Positions 27,239-38,233 are shown, numbered from the stretch's first letter. The stretch is DNA of 64,000 nt from DATAEG01 sp051001975 (GCA_051001975.1 JBPCMU010000064.1:1-64000); one strand, 5' to 3'. Notes: generated by a model not told the origin, from the sequence alone. Made by a program: numbers and translations.

Positions 27239-27913
27239 GTGACCGGCCAGGACGACGCCGAGCGGGTCGCACAGCCCGTCGAGGCGTCCGGTCCGACCGG
27301 CACTCCGGCGATACCTGCAGCCGACGGCGCCGATCGAATCCTGACGATCCCCAACGTCATCAGTGCCGCACGACTGCTCGGTGTGCCCCTCTTCCTGTGG
27401 TTGTTGCTCGGCCCACACGCTGATGTGGCAGCGCTGATCGTGCTGGCCCTGTCCGGTTTCTCGGACTGGGCCGACGGCGTGCTGGCCCGCAGGCTGCACC
27501 AGTACAGCCGGCTCGGTGAGTTGCTGGACCCAGCCGCGGACCGCCTCTACATCCTCGCCACGCTGGTCGGCTTGGTGCTCCGGCACATCATCCCGTGGTG
27601 GCTGGCGGCAGCGATCGTGGTCCGCGATCTGGCCCTCGCGCCGACCCTGCCGCTGCTGAAACGGCACGGCTACGGCCCGCCGAAGGTGCACTATCTCGGT
27701 AAGGCCGCAACGTTCTGCCTGCTGTACGCCTTCCCGCTGCTGCTGCTCGCAGCGCGCGCTGGCACGGCCGCGGACATCGCCCGGCCGATCGCCTGGGCCT
27801 TCACGATCTGGGGGAGTGCGCTGTATCTGTGGTCCGGCGCGGTCTACCTCTGGCACTGCGTCGGGGTGGTGCGCTCCGATCACCCCGACGCGCTGGCCGG
27901 AGGTCCGATGTGA
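27239..27913 (+). CDS. CDP-alcohol phosphatidyltransferase (Rv1822/PgsA2-like)
   Basis: A 224-residue integral membrane enzyme. The CDP-alcohol phosphotransferase motif D-x2-D-G-x2-A-R-x8-G-x3-D-x3-D is complete ('SDWADGVLARRLHQYSRLGELLDPAADRL'). About six membrane helices are predicted by hydrophobicity. The acceptor (glycerol-3-phosphate for PgsA, or another alcohol) is not readable. GTG 27239 fits the ribosome binding site GGAG better than GTG 27236. It overlaps the following DUF881 gene by 4 bp. Confidence 0.87.
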   Translation: MTGQDDAERVAQPVEASGPTGTPAIPAADGADRILTIPNVISAARLLGVPLFLWLLLGPHADVAALIVLALSGFSDWADGVLARRLHQYSRLGELLDPAADRLYILATLVGLVLRHIIPWWLAAAIVVRDLALAPTLPLLKRHGYGPPKVHYLGKAATFCLLYAFPLLLLAARAGTAADIARPIAWAFTIWGSALYLWSGAVYLWHCVGVVRSDHPDALAGGPM

Positions 27914-28779
27914 CGCGTCCTAAGCCGCCGTCGGCCGCGGGGGCGGTCGGGCTGCTGACCGATCTGCTTGCCGACAGCCTCGACCCCGGCTACGCGGAGG
28001 CCGCAGCGCGCAAGGCGGCAGCCCGGGACGCGGGGGGGACCGATCCGTCGGCGCGACGGCTGTCGGCGGACACGCTGCGGGTGATCACTGCGGTGGTGTG
28101 TCTGCTGACCGGGTTCATCTTCGCGGTCGCATATCAATCCACCCGGAAGTCGGCACCGGCCAACAGCCTGGTGCAGAAGAGCCTGCTGGCGAAAGTCCGC
28201 GCGGGACAGACCGAGGACGCCCGGCTGGCCGGCGAGGCGAACCGGCTCAACGGCCAGGTCCAGGCAGCACAGCAGCAGGCCACCGGCGCCGGGCCAAGCG
28301 GCGAACAACTGACCCGAGCCGAGGAGTTGGCCGGCACGATCGCGGTGCACGGGCCGGGGCTCGCCGTGACGATGAACAACCCACCGCTCGGCGGCGGCGC
28401 GAACGGACGGCTGTTGATCGACCTGGACCTGCGCTCAGTGGTCAACGCCCTGTGGCTGGCCGGCGCGGAGGCGATCACGATCAACGACATCCGGCTCACG
28501 CCGACCACCGCGGTGCGCTTCGCCGGTCGTTCCATATTGGTCGACTTCCAGCCGCTGGCCGCGCCGTACACGATCCGGGCCATCGGCGACCCTGACTCGA
28601 TGGTCACCCGGTTCACCGTCAGCGACGTTGCGAGCAGGTACCGCACGCTCGCCTCGGCGTACGGCTTCCAGTTCACGCTGACTTCCTCAGCCAGCCTGCA
28701 ACTCCCCGCCGCCGCCTCCCGCAACAACCGCTACGCGAAGCCGTCGAAGTTCGACTCCGTGGAGGTACCGAGCCGATGA
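27910..28779 (+). CDS. DUF881 family membrane-anchored protein (Rv1823-like)
   Basis: A 289-residue protein: a cytoplasmic N-terminal ~55 residues, one membrane helix ('VITAVVCLLTGFIFAVAYQSTR'), a coiled coil (~100-150) and the extracytoplasmic DUF881 domain with 'GPGLAVTMNN', 'LRSVVNALWLAGAEAITINDIRL' and 'APYTIRAIGDPDSM'. The family's role is unknown; its fixed partnership with Sbp and a second DUF881 protein, and the location near division and envelope genes, suggest a membrane complex. Confidence 0.85.
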   Translation: MTRPKPPSAAGAVGLLTDLLADSLDPGYAEAAARKAAARDAGGTDPSARRLSADTLRVITAVVCLLTGFIFAVAYQSTRKSAPANSLVQKSLLAKVRAGQTEDARLAGEANRLNGQVQAAQQQATGAGPSGEQLTRAEELAGTIAVHGPGLAVTMNNPPLGGGANGRLLIDLDLRSVVNALWLAGAEAITINDIRLTPTTAVRFAGRSILVDFQPLAAPYTIRAIGDPDSMVTRFTVSDVASRYRTLASAYGFQFTLTSSASLQLPAAASRNNRYAKPSKFDSVEVPSR

Positions 28780-29108
28780 TCCCCGCGCTCGCCCTGGTTG
28801 CCGGGGTCATCCTCGGTGTGTTCCTGCGGCCGACCGTGCCCAACGCGCTCGAGCCGTATCTGCCGATCGCAGTGATCGCCGCACTCGACGCGGTGTTCGG
28901 CGGTGTCCGGGCCCGGCTGGACGGCATCTTCGACTCGAAGGTCTTCGTCGTCTCATTCATCTCCAACGCGCTGATCGCCAGCCTGATCGTCTTCGTCGGC
29001 GACAAGCTCGGCGTCGGTTCGGCGCTGACCACCGCAGTAGTGGTCGTACTCGGCATCCGCATCTTCGGCAACGCCGCCGCCATCCGTCGCCACGTCTTCC
29101 ACGCATAA
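28776..29108 (+). CDS. sbp: Small basic protein Sbp (DUF1290)
   Basis: A 110-residue membrane protein with about three helices and the family motifs 'PYLPIAVIAALDAVFGGVRA' and 'NALIASLIVFVGDKLGVG' followed by 'GIRIFGNAAAIRR'. It is the Rv1824 orthologue by position, flanked by two DUF881 genes. Bacillus Sbp is encoded near divisome genes; a function has not been fixed. Confidence 0.88.
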   Translation: MIPALALVAGVILGVFLRPTVPNALEPYLPIAVIAALDAVFGGVRARLDGIFDSKVFVVSFISNALIASLIVFVGDKLGVGSALTTAVVVVLGIRIFGNAAAIRRHVFHA

Positions 29109-29120
29109 GGGGGCTGCCCG

Positions 29121-29957
29121 ATGACCGAGAAGAAGTCCAGCGATCGACGCAAGAGCAGCCACGCCGGAGCGCGGCGCCCGGCCGGGAAGGCAGCGTCGAA
29201 GAAGCCGACCGCGGCCGAGCGCGAAGCGGTCGAGAAGGACAGCGTCGAGACAAAGCCCATGACCTCGGCGGCCAAGGGTCATCCGATGAAGAGCGCCAAC
29301 GCACTCATCGGAGTGCTGTTGGCCGCGCTCGGCTTCGCGATCGCCGTACAGATCCGCTCGGTCTCGTCCTCCGACGCGCTCTCCGGGGCGCGCCCGGACG
29401 ACCTCGTCCGCATCCTCGACGATCAGAACAGCCGCCAAGACCGACTGCAGCAGCAGATCAATCAACTCCAGGACACACTGCGCAAGCTCAACGCGAGCAA
29501 CGACTCAGATTCGGCGGCTCGTGATGCGGCCAAACGCAAGGCGGACGCACTCGGAGTGCTCACGGGGACATTGCCGGCCACCGGTCCGGGTGTGGTTTTG
29601 ACGATCACCGATCCCCAGGGTGGGCTCAAGGCGGAGAACCTGCTGGACGTCATCGAGGAACTGCGGGGGGCGGGCGCCGAGGCGATTCAGTTCGGTCCGG
29701 TGCGAGTGACGACGTCGAGCGCATTCGTGGACACCGATACCGGCGTGCAGCTCGACGGGATCGCGATCAAGGCGCCTTACAAGGTGCTGGCCATCGGCCC
29801 CCCGCAGACGATGGCTCGCGCATTGACGATCACCGACGGCGTATCGGACACCGTCAAGGAGGCCGGCGGCACCGCTGGAATCGACCAGCAGGGCAAGGTC
29901 GACATCACGGTGGTCCGGCCGCTGCCGAACGGGAAGTACGCGACACCGGACAGATGA
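29121..29957 (+). CDS. DUF881 family protein (Rv1825-like)
   Basis: A 278-residue protein. The first ~55 residues are strongly basic (K/R/A-rich), followed by a membrane helix ('ALIGVLLAALGFAIAVQI'), a coiled coil ('DDQNSRQDRLQQQINQLQDTLRKL') and the DUF881 domain ('GPGVVLTITDPQGGLKAENLLDVIEELRGAGAEAIQFG'). It is a second member of the family in the same operon and may form a hetero-complex with the first. GGGGG precedes the ATG. Confidence 0.85.
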   Translation: MTEKKSSDRRKSSHAGARRPAGKAASKKPTAAEREAVEKDSVETKPMTSAAKGHPMKSANALIGVLLAALGFAIAVQIRSVSSSDALSGARPDDLVRILDDQNSRQDRLQQQINQLQDTLRKLNASNDSDSAARDAAKRKADALGVLTGTLPATGPGVVLTITDPQGGLKAENLLDVIEELRGAGAEAIQFGPVRVTTSSAFVDTDTGVQLDGIAIKAPYKVLAIGPPQTMARALTITDGVSDTVKEAGGTAGIDQQGKVDITVVRPLPNGKYATPDR

Positions 29958-30058
29958 TCCGGGCGCGGGTCTGTCGATCAACCGCGCTGGTCGGCGGGTA
30001 TGGTCGCGCCAACCTGATGTCGCGAGCCGATCGCATTCCGCAGGAGGACACCCACACC

Positions 30059-30469
30059 GTGACCGAGTCATCGAACGTTCCGACCGATGTGAAATACACC
30101 GCCGACCATGAGTGGGCACGCGTGGGTGACGGCGCTGACGGCAGGCCCGTGGTGCGTATCGGTGTCACCGACTACGCGCAGTCATCGCTCGGCGACGTCG
30201 TGTACGTGCAACTGCCCGAGGTCGGTACGACGGTTACCACGGGCGAGGTGCTGGGCGAGATCGAGTCGACGAAGAGTGTGAGTGATCTCTTCGCACCGGT
30301 CACCGGCACGGTTGTCGCCCGTAACGACTCGGTGGAGGCGACTCCCGAACTGACCAACACCGACCCGTACGGTGGCGGCTGGCTCATAGAGATCTCGGTC
30401 GCCGACGGTGATGCGCTGGCGGACCTGCTCGAGCCCGAGGCGTACTCGGCGCAACTCAAGGAGTCCTAG
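30059..30469 (+). CDS. gcvH: Glycine cleavage system H protein
   Basis: A 136-residue lipoyl carrier. The lipoylated Lys is K72 in 'GEIESTKSVSDL'. Other family marks are 'YTADHEWARV', 'GVTDYAQSSLGDVVYVQLPEVGTTV' and the C-terminal 'NTDPYGGGWLIEIS'. It shuttles the aminomethyl group between P, T and L proteins. GTG 30059 follows GCAGGAGG. gcvP lies 3 kb downstream under a glycine riboswitch, while gcvH has none visible; gcvT is not in the window. Confidence 0.95.
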   Translation: MTESSNVPTDVKYTADHEWARVGDGADGRPVVRIGVTDYAQSSLGDVVYVQLPEVGTTVTTGEVLGEIESTKSVSDLFAPVTGTVVARNDSVEATPELTNTDPYGGGWLIEISVADGDALADLLEPEAYSAQLKES

Positions 30470-30631
30470 CCGCAACCGTCGATGCGCAATTGACCCTCGC
30501 GCGAGCGCGCAACTAGGCTCTGTCGACGAACGGCCAGACTTGTGCGATCAGTTGCGACACCGCAATCGGCGGACACATTCAGCGGGGTTCCACCCGAAGG
30601 TCGAGATGTCGAGCGAAGGACGGTATCGCGA

Positions 30632-31132
30632 GTGTTCTGCACCGCCTGTGGCAGCCAGAATCCGGACACCAGTAGCTTTTGCGCTACCTGCGGTGCGCCG
30701 CTGGCTCCGCGCGAGCCGTCAACCGACACGTCGATCTTCACGCCAGGCGCGACGCCGCCGGCCGACGGTGACTCAGAGTTCTCCGCCGAGGCGCATCAGG
30801 GCGCGATCGATGCGCTGCCGCCGGACTCCGCACTGCTCGTAGTAAAACGTGGCCCGAATGCCGGCAGCCGATTCCTGCTCGACCGTGCCGTGACCACGGC
30901 AGGTCGCCACCCGGACAGCGACATCTTCCTCGATGACGTGACCGTGTCGCGGCGGCACGTGGAGTTCCGCCGCGAGAACGACGGATTCTCCGTGCACGAC
31001 GTGGGCAGCCTCAACGGCACCTATCTGAACCGGGAGCGCATCGACTCCGCGGTGCTCTCCAGCGCGGACGAGGTGCAGATCGGCAAGTTCCGGCTGGTGT
31101 ACCTGACGTCGAACGCGACGCCGCAGCCGTGA
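30632..31132 (+). CDS. garA: FHA-domain protein GarA with N-terminal zinc ribbon
   Basis: A 166-residue protein. Residues 2-21 form a double CxxC zinc ribbon (C3, C6, C17, C20). Then comes T-D-T-S-I-F (31-36), which aligns with the ETTSVF phospho-site of mycobacterial GarA. The C-terminal FHA domain (~60-160) is very close to GarA: 'GRHPDSDIFLDDVTVSRRHVEFR' and 'SLNGTYLNRERID'. GarA controls glutamate and 2-oxoglutarate enzymes and is switched off when phosphorylated by PknB or PknG. GTG 30632 is the start nearest a ribosome binding site (GAAGGA); a longer frame to 30542 is less likely. The zinc ribbon is absent from mycobacterial GarA. Confidence 0.85.
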   Translation: MFCTACGSQNPDTSSFCATCGAPLAPREPSTDTSIFTPGATPPADGDSEFSAEAHQGAIDALPPDSALLVVKRGPNAGSRFLLDRAVTTAGRHPDSDIFLDDVTVSRRHVEFRRENDGFSVHDVGSLNGTYLNRERIDSAVLSSADEVQIGKFRLVYLTSNATPQP

Positions 31133-31261
31133 CCCTGGCGAGCAGTCGTTCCCTCGACGGCGTCCGGAGTGGTACCGCGCGATGAGCGTCGAAGACGACA
31201 GCGAGCGAGCATCGCAGGGCGCCCCGGCGCCCGAGGTGCGCAGCGGGCGCGGAGTCGAGCA

Positions 31262-31996
31262 ATGAGCGCAGCGCAACCGTCGTCCGCCGGCACCATCAGT
31301 ATCGGCGAAGTGCTCAACCAGCTCCGCGGCGACTTCCCGGACATCACCATCAGCAAGATCCGGTTCCTCGAGTCCGAGGGGCTGGTGCAGCCGGAGCGCA
31401 CGCCGTCGGGATATCGCAAGTTCGACTCGGCCGACATCGCCCGGCTGCGCTATGTACTGACGCAACAACGCGATCACTACCTGCCGCTGCGGGTGATCAA
31501 GGAGCAGCTCGACTCGCTGGATCGTGGACTGCGTCCAGCCGGCCCCGGCGGTGTGCCCCGGTCCGCCCGCCTGGTGCTGTCCGATGTGCCGGATGCAGAC
31601 GACTTCCGGCTGCACCCTGCGGCACTGCGGTTGTCCCGCGAGGAGCTGCTCAACTCCTGCGGCCTGCAGGCCGAGCAACTCGATCAGCTCGAGCAGTTCG
31701 GGCTCATCACGGCCGGTCCTGCCGGTCGCTTCGACGACGACGCCTTGGTGGTGGCCAAGATCGTGGTCGAGTTGGCCCGGTTCGGTCTCGAAGGACGGCA
31801 CCTGCGCACGTTCCGTACTGCCGCCGATCGCGAGATCGGGCTGTTCACCCAGGTCGTCGGGCCGGTGGCCAAGCAACGCAATTCCGATGCTCGGGCCCGT
31901 GCCCAGGACACCACTCGGGAGCTCGCTGCGTTGTCGGTCGCACTACATGCCGCGCTGGTCCGCACGGGGCTGCGCGACACTGCCGGCGGGAGCTGA
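31262..31996 (+). CDS. MerR-family regulator (Rv1828/FtsR-like)
   Basis: A 244-residue protein. Residues ~12-85 are a MerR winged helix: 'TISIGEVLNQLRGDFPDITISKIRFLESEGLVQPERTPSGYRKFDSADIARLRYV'. The C-terminal effector part is large and lacks the Cys pairs of metal sensors. This is the Rv1828/FtsR type, reported to regulate ftsZ and itself. The start ATG 31262 overlaps the stop of a 27-codon frame (31181-31264, ATGA), which may be an upstream small ORF. Confidence 0.87.
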   Translation: MSAAQPSSAGTISIGEVLNQLRGDFPDITISKIRFLESEGLVQPERTPSGYRKFDSADIARLRYVLTQQRDHYLPLRVIKEQLDSLDRGLRPAGPGGVPRSARLVLSDVPDADDFRLHPAALRLSREELLNSCGLQAEQLDQLEQFGLITAGPAGRFDDDALVVAKIVVELARFGLEGRHLRTFRTAADREIGLFTQVVGPVAKQRNSDARARAQDTTRELAALSVALHAALVRTGLRDTAGGS

Positions 31997-32058
31997 ACGC
32001 CACCGTCCGGTCGGCCGGCGGCAGCACGGATGGACGGGCTGTCCTCCGACGATGCGTG

Positions 32059-32064
32059 TAGCGT
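32059..32064 (+). promoter_or_regulatory. -10 element of the DUF151 gene
   Basis: TAGCGT, about 40 nt before the GTG at 32104, with GGGAGGAGG as ribosome binding site in between. Confidence 0.4.
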
Positions 32065-32103
32065 CGATGAGGTCTGGTGATCGCTGGCGGGAGGAGGTCT
32101 GCG

Positions 32104-32625
32104 GTGAAAGCGCTGGAGGTTGTCGGGGTCCGGGTCGAACTCCCCGCGAGCCAACCCGTGGTGCTCCTCAAGGAAGTCGACGGGTCTCGCTACTTGCCGA
32201 TCTGGATAGGCGCGGTCGAGGCATCGGCCATTGCATTTCAGCAGCAGGGTGTGACCGCGACGCGGCCCCTCACGCACGATCTTCTCCGTGACGTCATCGA
32301 GGCGCTCGGCTCTCCGCTGGAGGCCGTGCGCATCACCGAGTTGCGCGATGATGTTTTCTTCGCCGAGTTGGTATTCGCCGACGGGGTCACCGTCAGCGCC
32401 CGGCCGTCGGACGCGATCGCACTGGCACTGCGCAGCGAGTCGATGATCTATGCCGCCGACGAGGTGCTCGACGAGGCCGGCGTGCCGGTGCCCGAGGACG
32501 GCATGGCCGAGACCGACGAACCGGCCGGGGCCGATGCGGAGGGCGAGGTCGAGGCATTCCGTGAGTTCCTGGACACGATTTCGCCAGAGGACTTCGCGGC
32601 CGGCGGCGAACCGCACGAGCGGTAA
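32104..32625 (+). CDS. Bifunctional nuclease domain protein (DUF151, Rv1829-like)
   Basis: A 173-residue protein. The DUF151 domain (~1-130) has 'LPIWIGAVEASAIAFQQQGVTATRPLTHDLLRDVIEALG' and 'DGVTVSARPSDAIALALR', the conserved pattern of the family. The C-terminal ~45 residues are very acidic, with a UVR-like helix ('EVEAFREFLDTISPEDFA'). Some relatives cut DNA and RNA in vitro; the role here is unknown. It sits between two MerR genes, as in Rv1828-Rv1830. Confidence 0.87.
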   Translation: MKALEVVGVRVELPASQPVVLLKEVDGSRYLPIWIGAVEASAIAFQQQGVTATRPLTHDLLRDVIEALGSPLEAVRITELRDDVFFAELVFADGVTVSARPSDAIALALRSESMIYAADEVLDEAGVPVPEDGMAETDEPAGADAEGEVEAFREFLDTISPEDFAAGGEPHER

Positions 32626-32643
32626 GCCGGGCATCGGCAGCAA

Positions 32644-32671
32644 CCCTGAGCCTGGACTTGAGGGTTACATT
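32644..32671 (+). promoter_or_regulatory. MerR-type operator/promoter candidate
   Basis: An imperfect dyad CCCTGAG / CTTGAGGG (32644-32650 and 32657-32664) lies just before TTACAT/TACATT (32666-32671), a possible -10 box. An operator filling a 19-20 bp spacer is the MerR hallmark. It is in the 224-bp gap before the second merR gene; I see no gene in that gap. Confidence 0.4.
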
Positions 32672-32849
32672 TTGGCGTCGCGGTCCGCGCGTCGCGTTGA
32701 CCCACCCGCGGCCGGGGATCTAGCGTCGCACCCGACACGAATTACCGCTCTGCAATTCGTCTGCAGAGCACCCACCGGCCGACGGCCGGGTCAGGCACCG
32801 GCGACCCAGTCGCCCGCCCGGCAGGCTCAGAGAGGTCAGGTGCGGATCA

Positions 32850-33470
32850 GTGCCCGATATCACCAACGGTCCTGTCGAGGCGTCGCCCACTCCGGTGGCT
32901 GACCAGGCCGAGTCCACCGGGCAGGTCGACCAGCCGGGACTGTTTGCCGCTCCGGGGCGCGGGCCTGAAGAGGGCACCGGCTACCGCGGTCCCACCGCGT
33001 GCGCCGCCGCCGGGATCACCTACCGTCAGCTGGACTACTGGGCCCGCACCGGGCTGGTGTCACCGTCGGTGCGCTCGGCGGCCGGCTCCGGGAGCCAGCG
33101 GCTCTACTCTTTCAAGGACATCCTGGTCCTCAAGGTGGTCAAGCGGCTGCTCGACACGGGCGTCTCGCTGCACAACATCCGCATCGCCGTCGAAGCATTA
33201 CGGGCTCGCGGTGTGGACGATCTGGCCCGCATCACACTCTTCTCCGACGGCACGACGGTGTACGAGTGCACCTCCGCCGAGGAGGTCGTCGACCTGCTGC
33301 GCGGTGGGCAGGGCGTCTTCGGTATCGCTGTTGGCGGCGCGCTGCGCGAGGTTGCCGGGTCGCTGGCGGACTTCCCCGCCGAGCGAGCCGAGCCGAGCGC
33401 GGATGCGGCGTTGCCGACCAGCGAGTCCGACGAGCTGGCCCGGCGCCGGTTGCGCCGCACCGCGGGATAG
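32850..33470 (+). CDS. MerR-family regulator (Rv1830-like)
   Basis: A 206-residue protein. After ~45 disordered residues there is a MerR winged helix: 'RGPTACAAAGITYRQLDYWARTGLVSPSVRSAAGSGSQRLYSFKDILVLKVVKRLLDTGVSL'. The C-terminal part ('ITLFSDGTTVYECTSAEEVVDLLRGGQGVFGIAVGGALREV') is typical for the Rv1830 group. GTG 32850 follows GAGGTCAGG. It probably acts on nearby or division genes, but targets are not shown by the sequence. Confidence 0.87.
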   Translation: MPDITNGPVEASPTPVADQAESTGQVDQPGLFAAPGRGPEEGTGYRGPTACAAAGITYRQLDYWARTGLVSPSVRSAAGSGSQRLYSFKDILVLKVVKRLLDTGVSLHNIRIAVEALRARGVDDLARITLFSDGTTVYECTSAEEVVDLLRGGQGVFGIAVGGALREVAGSLADFPAERAEPSADAALPTSESDELARRRLRRTAG

Positions 33471-33502
33471 CCGGGCTCACCACCTGCGCTCAGCCCGGCT
33501 GA

Positions 33503-33640
33503 TACCGTTGGAGTTGGCTGACACCCGCACGGGAGAGCTCGCCGGATCGTTCGGCGGCGCCGAAGGGGCAACATCCCCGGAACCTCTCAGGCATCAGGAC
33601 CGCGCGGGACGGGCCGCTCTGGAGGGCCACCGACAGAGGG
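33503..33640 (+). promoter_or_regulatory. Glycine riboswitch upstream of gcvP
   Basis: The aptamer (about 33524-33610) shows the conserved glycine blocks: GCACGGGAGAG, GCGCCGAAGGGGCAA, CCCCGGAACCTCTCAGGCA and AGGACCGCGC. After it, GCTCTGGAGGG and ACCGACAGAGGGGG look like a shortened second aptamer. TACCGT (33503-33508) is the likely -10 box. The gcvP start follows 50 nt later, with a GGCGAC/GTCGCC stem (33647-33675) between them as possible expression platform. Glycine should turn on gcvP. Confidence 0.85.
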
Positions 33641-33692
33641 GGACGCGGCGACTGCCGTGGACTCCCATCGTCGCCTGCCCCGGAGCCTGCCA

Positions 33693-36596
<2,904 letters not shown>

Positions 36597-36646
36597 CCGG
36601 TGGAGTCCCTGCGCGAGGTGCACCGTCAGCTAGTTGCCGGCCTGCT

Positions 36647-37390
36647 TCAGCGGGTACGGCGAGTCCGCCCGGCTGACGCGCTCCACTGACGCCGCGACTG
36701 CCACAAGGTGGTGAGCGTGCGCTCGTCGGGCTGATGCCGGCGCACTGCGGCAGCAAGCGGGTAGTCGGCAGGAGAGACGGCGACGGCGGCAAGCGGGCGC
36801 ACCGGGTCGGTGCTCACCCACTGTCCGGTCTCGATCAGGCCGCGCGGCGATGGTTCGCTCCGGAAGCCCTCATCGGACACCACGTACATCCAGCCCGGTG
36901 TGAGCAGCGGCTCGGCATCCGGCACGTCCGCGGACAGGTAGTAGCGACGCTTCGCCGGGTTTCCGATACTGGCCAGCGATCCGTTACGGAACGACTTCGC
37001 GTACGGCCGGTTGACCAGCGCGAAGAACATTGCCCACAGCGGATCGCTCGAGGCGAACACCGCTTCCTGACGACCGAACTCGCGGCTGTCGCCGGACTCG
37101 CGCTCGGTTGCCAGCCGGGTCAGGCCGGCACGTTTCGTGCCGTGAAACAGCATGTGGTGGTCGGTACTGAGGTAGCGCAGGAAATCAGCCACCGGCCCGG
37201 GCACGTCGAGGATCGGCACATCGGCCGACTCGGGTCGGAGAGTGGCGGCGAGTTGGGCGAAGTCGCGGCGGGTGTCAGCGTCCAGCCGAAGCGGCGCGAC
37301 GGTGGGGAGGCCGGAGGTGGCCAGGAACGCGGATGCTGCCCATGCCTTACCGCGGTCTGATCGAACGCGGATGCTGGGGCGCAGTGGCAA
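36647..37390 (-). CDS. Unknown protein with ADP-ribosyltransferase-like motif pattern
   Basis: A 247-residue protein without a family name that I know. Residues 81-129 read like the core of the PARP/KptA/DarT fold: 'MLFHGTKRAGLTRL' (H-G-T), then 'QEAVFASSDPLWAMFFALVNRP' (aromatic-A-S followed by an A-rich helix), with acidic residues later ('VVSDEGF' ~172). This is a fold guess from motif spacing, not a firm assignment. The start is uncertain: TTG 37390 is used, 18 nt after the DUF5999 stop, so the two probably share an mRNA. It is convergent with gcvP. Confidence 0.6.
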   Translation of the reverse strand: MPLRPSIRVRSDRGKAWAASAFLATSGLPTVAPLRLDADTRRDFAQLAATLRPESADVPILDVPGPVADFLRYLSTDHHMLFHGTKRAGLTRLATERESGDSREFGRQEAVFASSDPLWAMFFALVNRPYAKSFRNGSLASIGNPAKRRYYLSADVPDAEPLLTPGWMYVVSDEGFRSEPSPRGLIETGQWVSTDPVRPLAAVAVSPADYPLAAAVRRHQPDERTLTTLWQSRRQWSASAGRTRRTR

Positions 37391-37408
37391 GTGAGTTGAT
37401 GGGTGACG

Positions 37409-37618
37409 TCAGGCGGCGCGGTGCGCGGCGGCCTTCGTCATCTCCGAACGGCGGGCCGCAACGGCTTCGCCATCGGGCAGCAGCTCACCAGTGTCCTCGA
37501 ACAGCACGATGCCGTTGCACAACAGGCTCCACCCCTGCTCGGGGTGCGCGACCAGTACGTGCGCGGCTTCGCCATCCAGCGCAGTGCTCTGCGGGCACTG
37601 CGGTTCGTGCGTGCACAT
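37409..37618 (-). CDS. DUF5999 family small protein
   Basis: A 69-residue protein opening 'MCTHEPQCP' and containing the family core 'HPEQGWSLLCNGIVLFEDTGELLPDG'. Cys2, His4 and Cys8 could bind a metal. Such proteins are common in Streptomyces and relatives; no function is known to me. The start is fixed by AGGGGA, 7 nt before the second of two adjacent ATG codons. It is the first gene of a likely two-gene unit with the following minus-strand gene. Confidence 0.85.
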   Translation of the reverse strand: MCTHEPQCPQSTALDGEAAHVLVAHPEQGWSLLCNGIVLFEDTGELLPDGEAVAARRSEMTKAAAHRAA

Positions 37619-37670
37619 CATCTTTCCCCTCGCGTTGCCCCCCGGATGGGGGCCTTGTGACCTGACACAC

Positions 37671-37700
37671 ACGATACTGCCGTATTGGTTGAGCGTCCAA
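37671..37700 (-). promoter_or_regulatory. Promoter of the DUF5999 gene
   Basis: On the minus strand TTGGAC (37700-37695) and TATCGT (37676-37671) are separated by 18 bp, about 50 nt upstream of the DUF5999 start. One of the few places here with a good -35/-10 pair. Confidence 0.55.
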
Positions 37701-37747
37701 ACATATCCACGGAGTGTTGACGGGTGTTAGCCGATCGTGACAGCCGC

Positions 37748-38233
37748 TCAGGTGCTGCCGCTCTGCTCTTGCGCAGCGGACAGGTCATCACCGTCGACGC
37801 GATCCGACCATTCCGCGCACACCGCCGGAAAGCCTGCTGCCCGCGCCGCAGCGACTACCGCGGGGTCATCATCGACGAATGCCCCGACCGGGCCGGACCG
37901 AGCCAACTCACGTAGGAACTCGACCTTCAACACCGATGCGGGTCGCCGATCACCCTCGGCACGCAACAGCACCGTGTCCACAGACAGATCCTGCTCGGCG
38001 AGCCAGCGCTCGGTCACCGCGCGCAACCGCTCCGGTCGCCCGGACAGCCACACGATCCGGTGGCTGGCGCTGAGCAACGCGACGAGTTCCAGCCCTTCCG
38101 GCAGCGCCGGGTCGTCCTGCGCGGCAGCGAAGAATGCGTCCCAACGCGGTGGGCGGTGGGCGATGTGGTGCAGCCGGTGCCGCACATCCGCGACGACACC
38201 GTCGATGTCGATCACCGCGATGGAGTCCGTCAC
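37748..38233 (-). CDS. HAD-type phosphatase domain protein
   Basis: A 161-residue protein with 'AVIDIDGVVADVRHRLHHI' (D-x-D-G, motif I), 'IVWLSGRPERLR' (motif II) and 'GAFVDDDPAVVAAARAAGF' (motif IV). This form resembles the 3'-phosphatase half of bacterial polynucleotide kinase and small nucleotidases; the kinase half is missing. The GTG start is preceded by TAGGAT with 6 nt between, so the mRNA is probably leaderless. No partner gene points to a substrate. Confidence 0.8.
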   Translation of the reverse strand: MTDSIAVIDIDGVVADVRHRLHHIAHRPPRWDAFFAAAQDDPALPEGLELVALLSASHRIVWLSGRPERLRAVTERWLAEQDLSVDTVLLRAEGDRRPASVLKVEFLRELARSGPVGAFVDDDPAVVAAARAAGFPAVCAEWSDRVDGDDLSAAQEQSGST

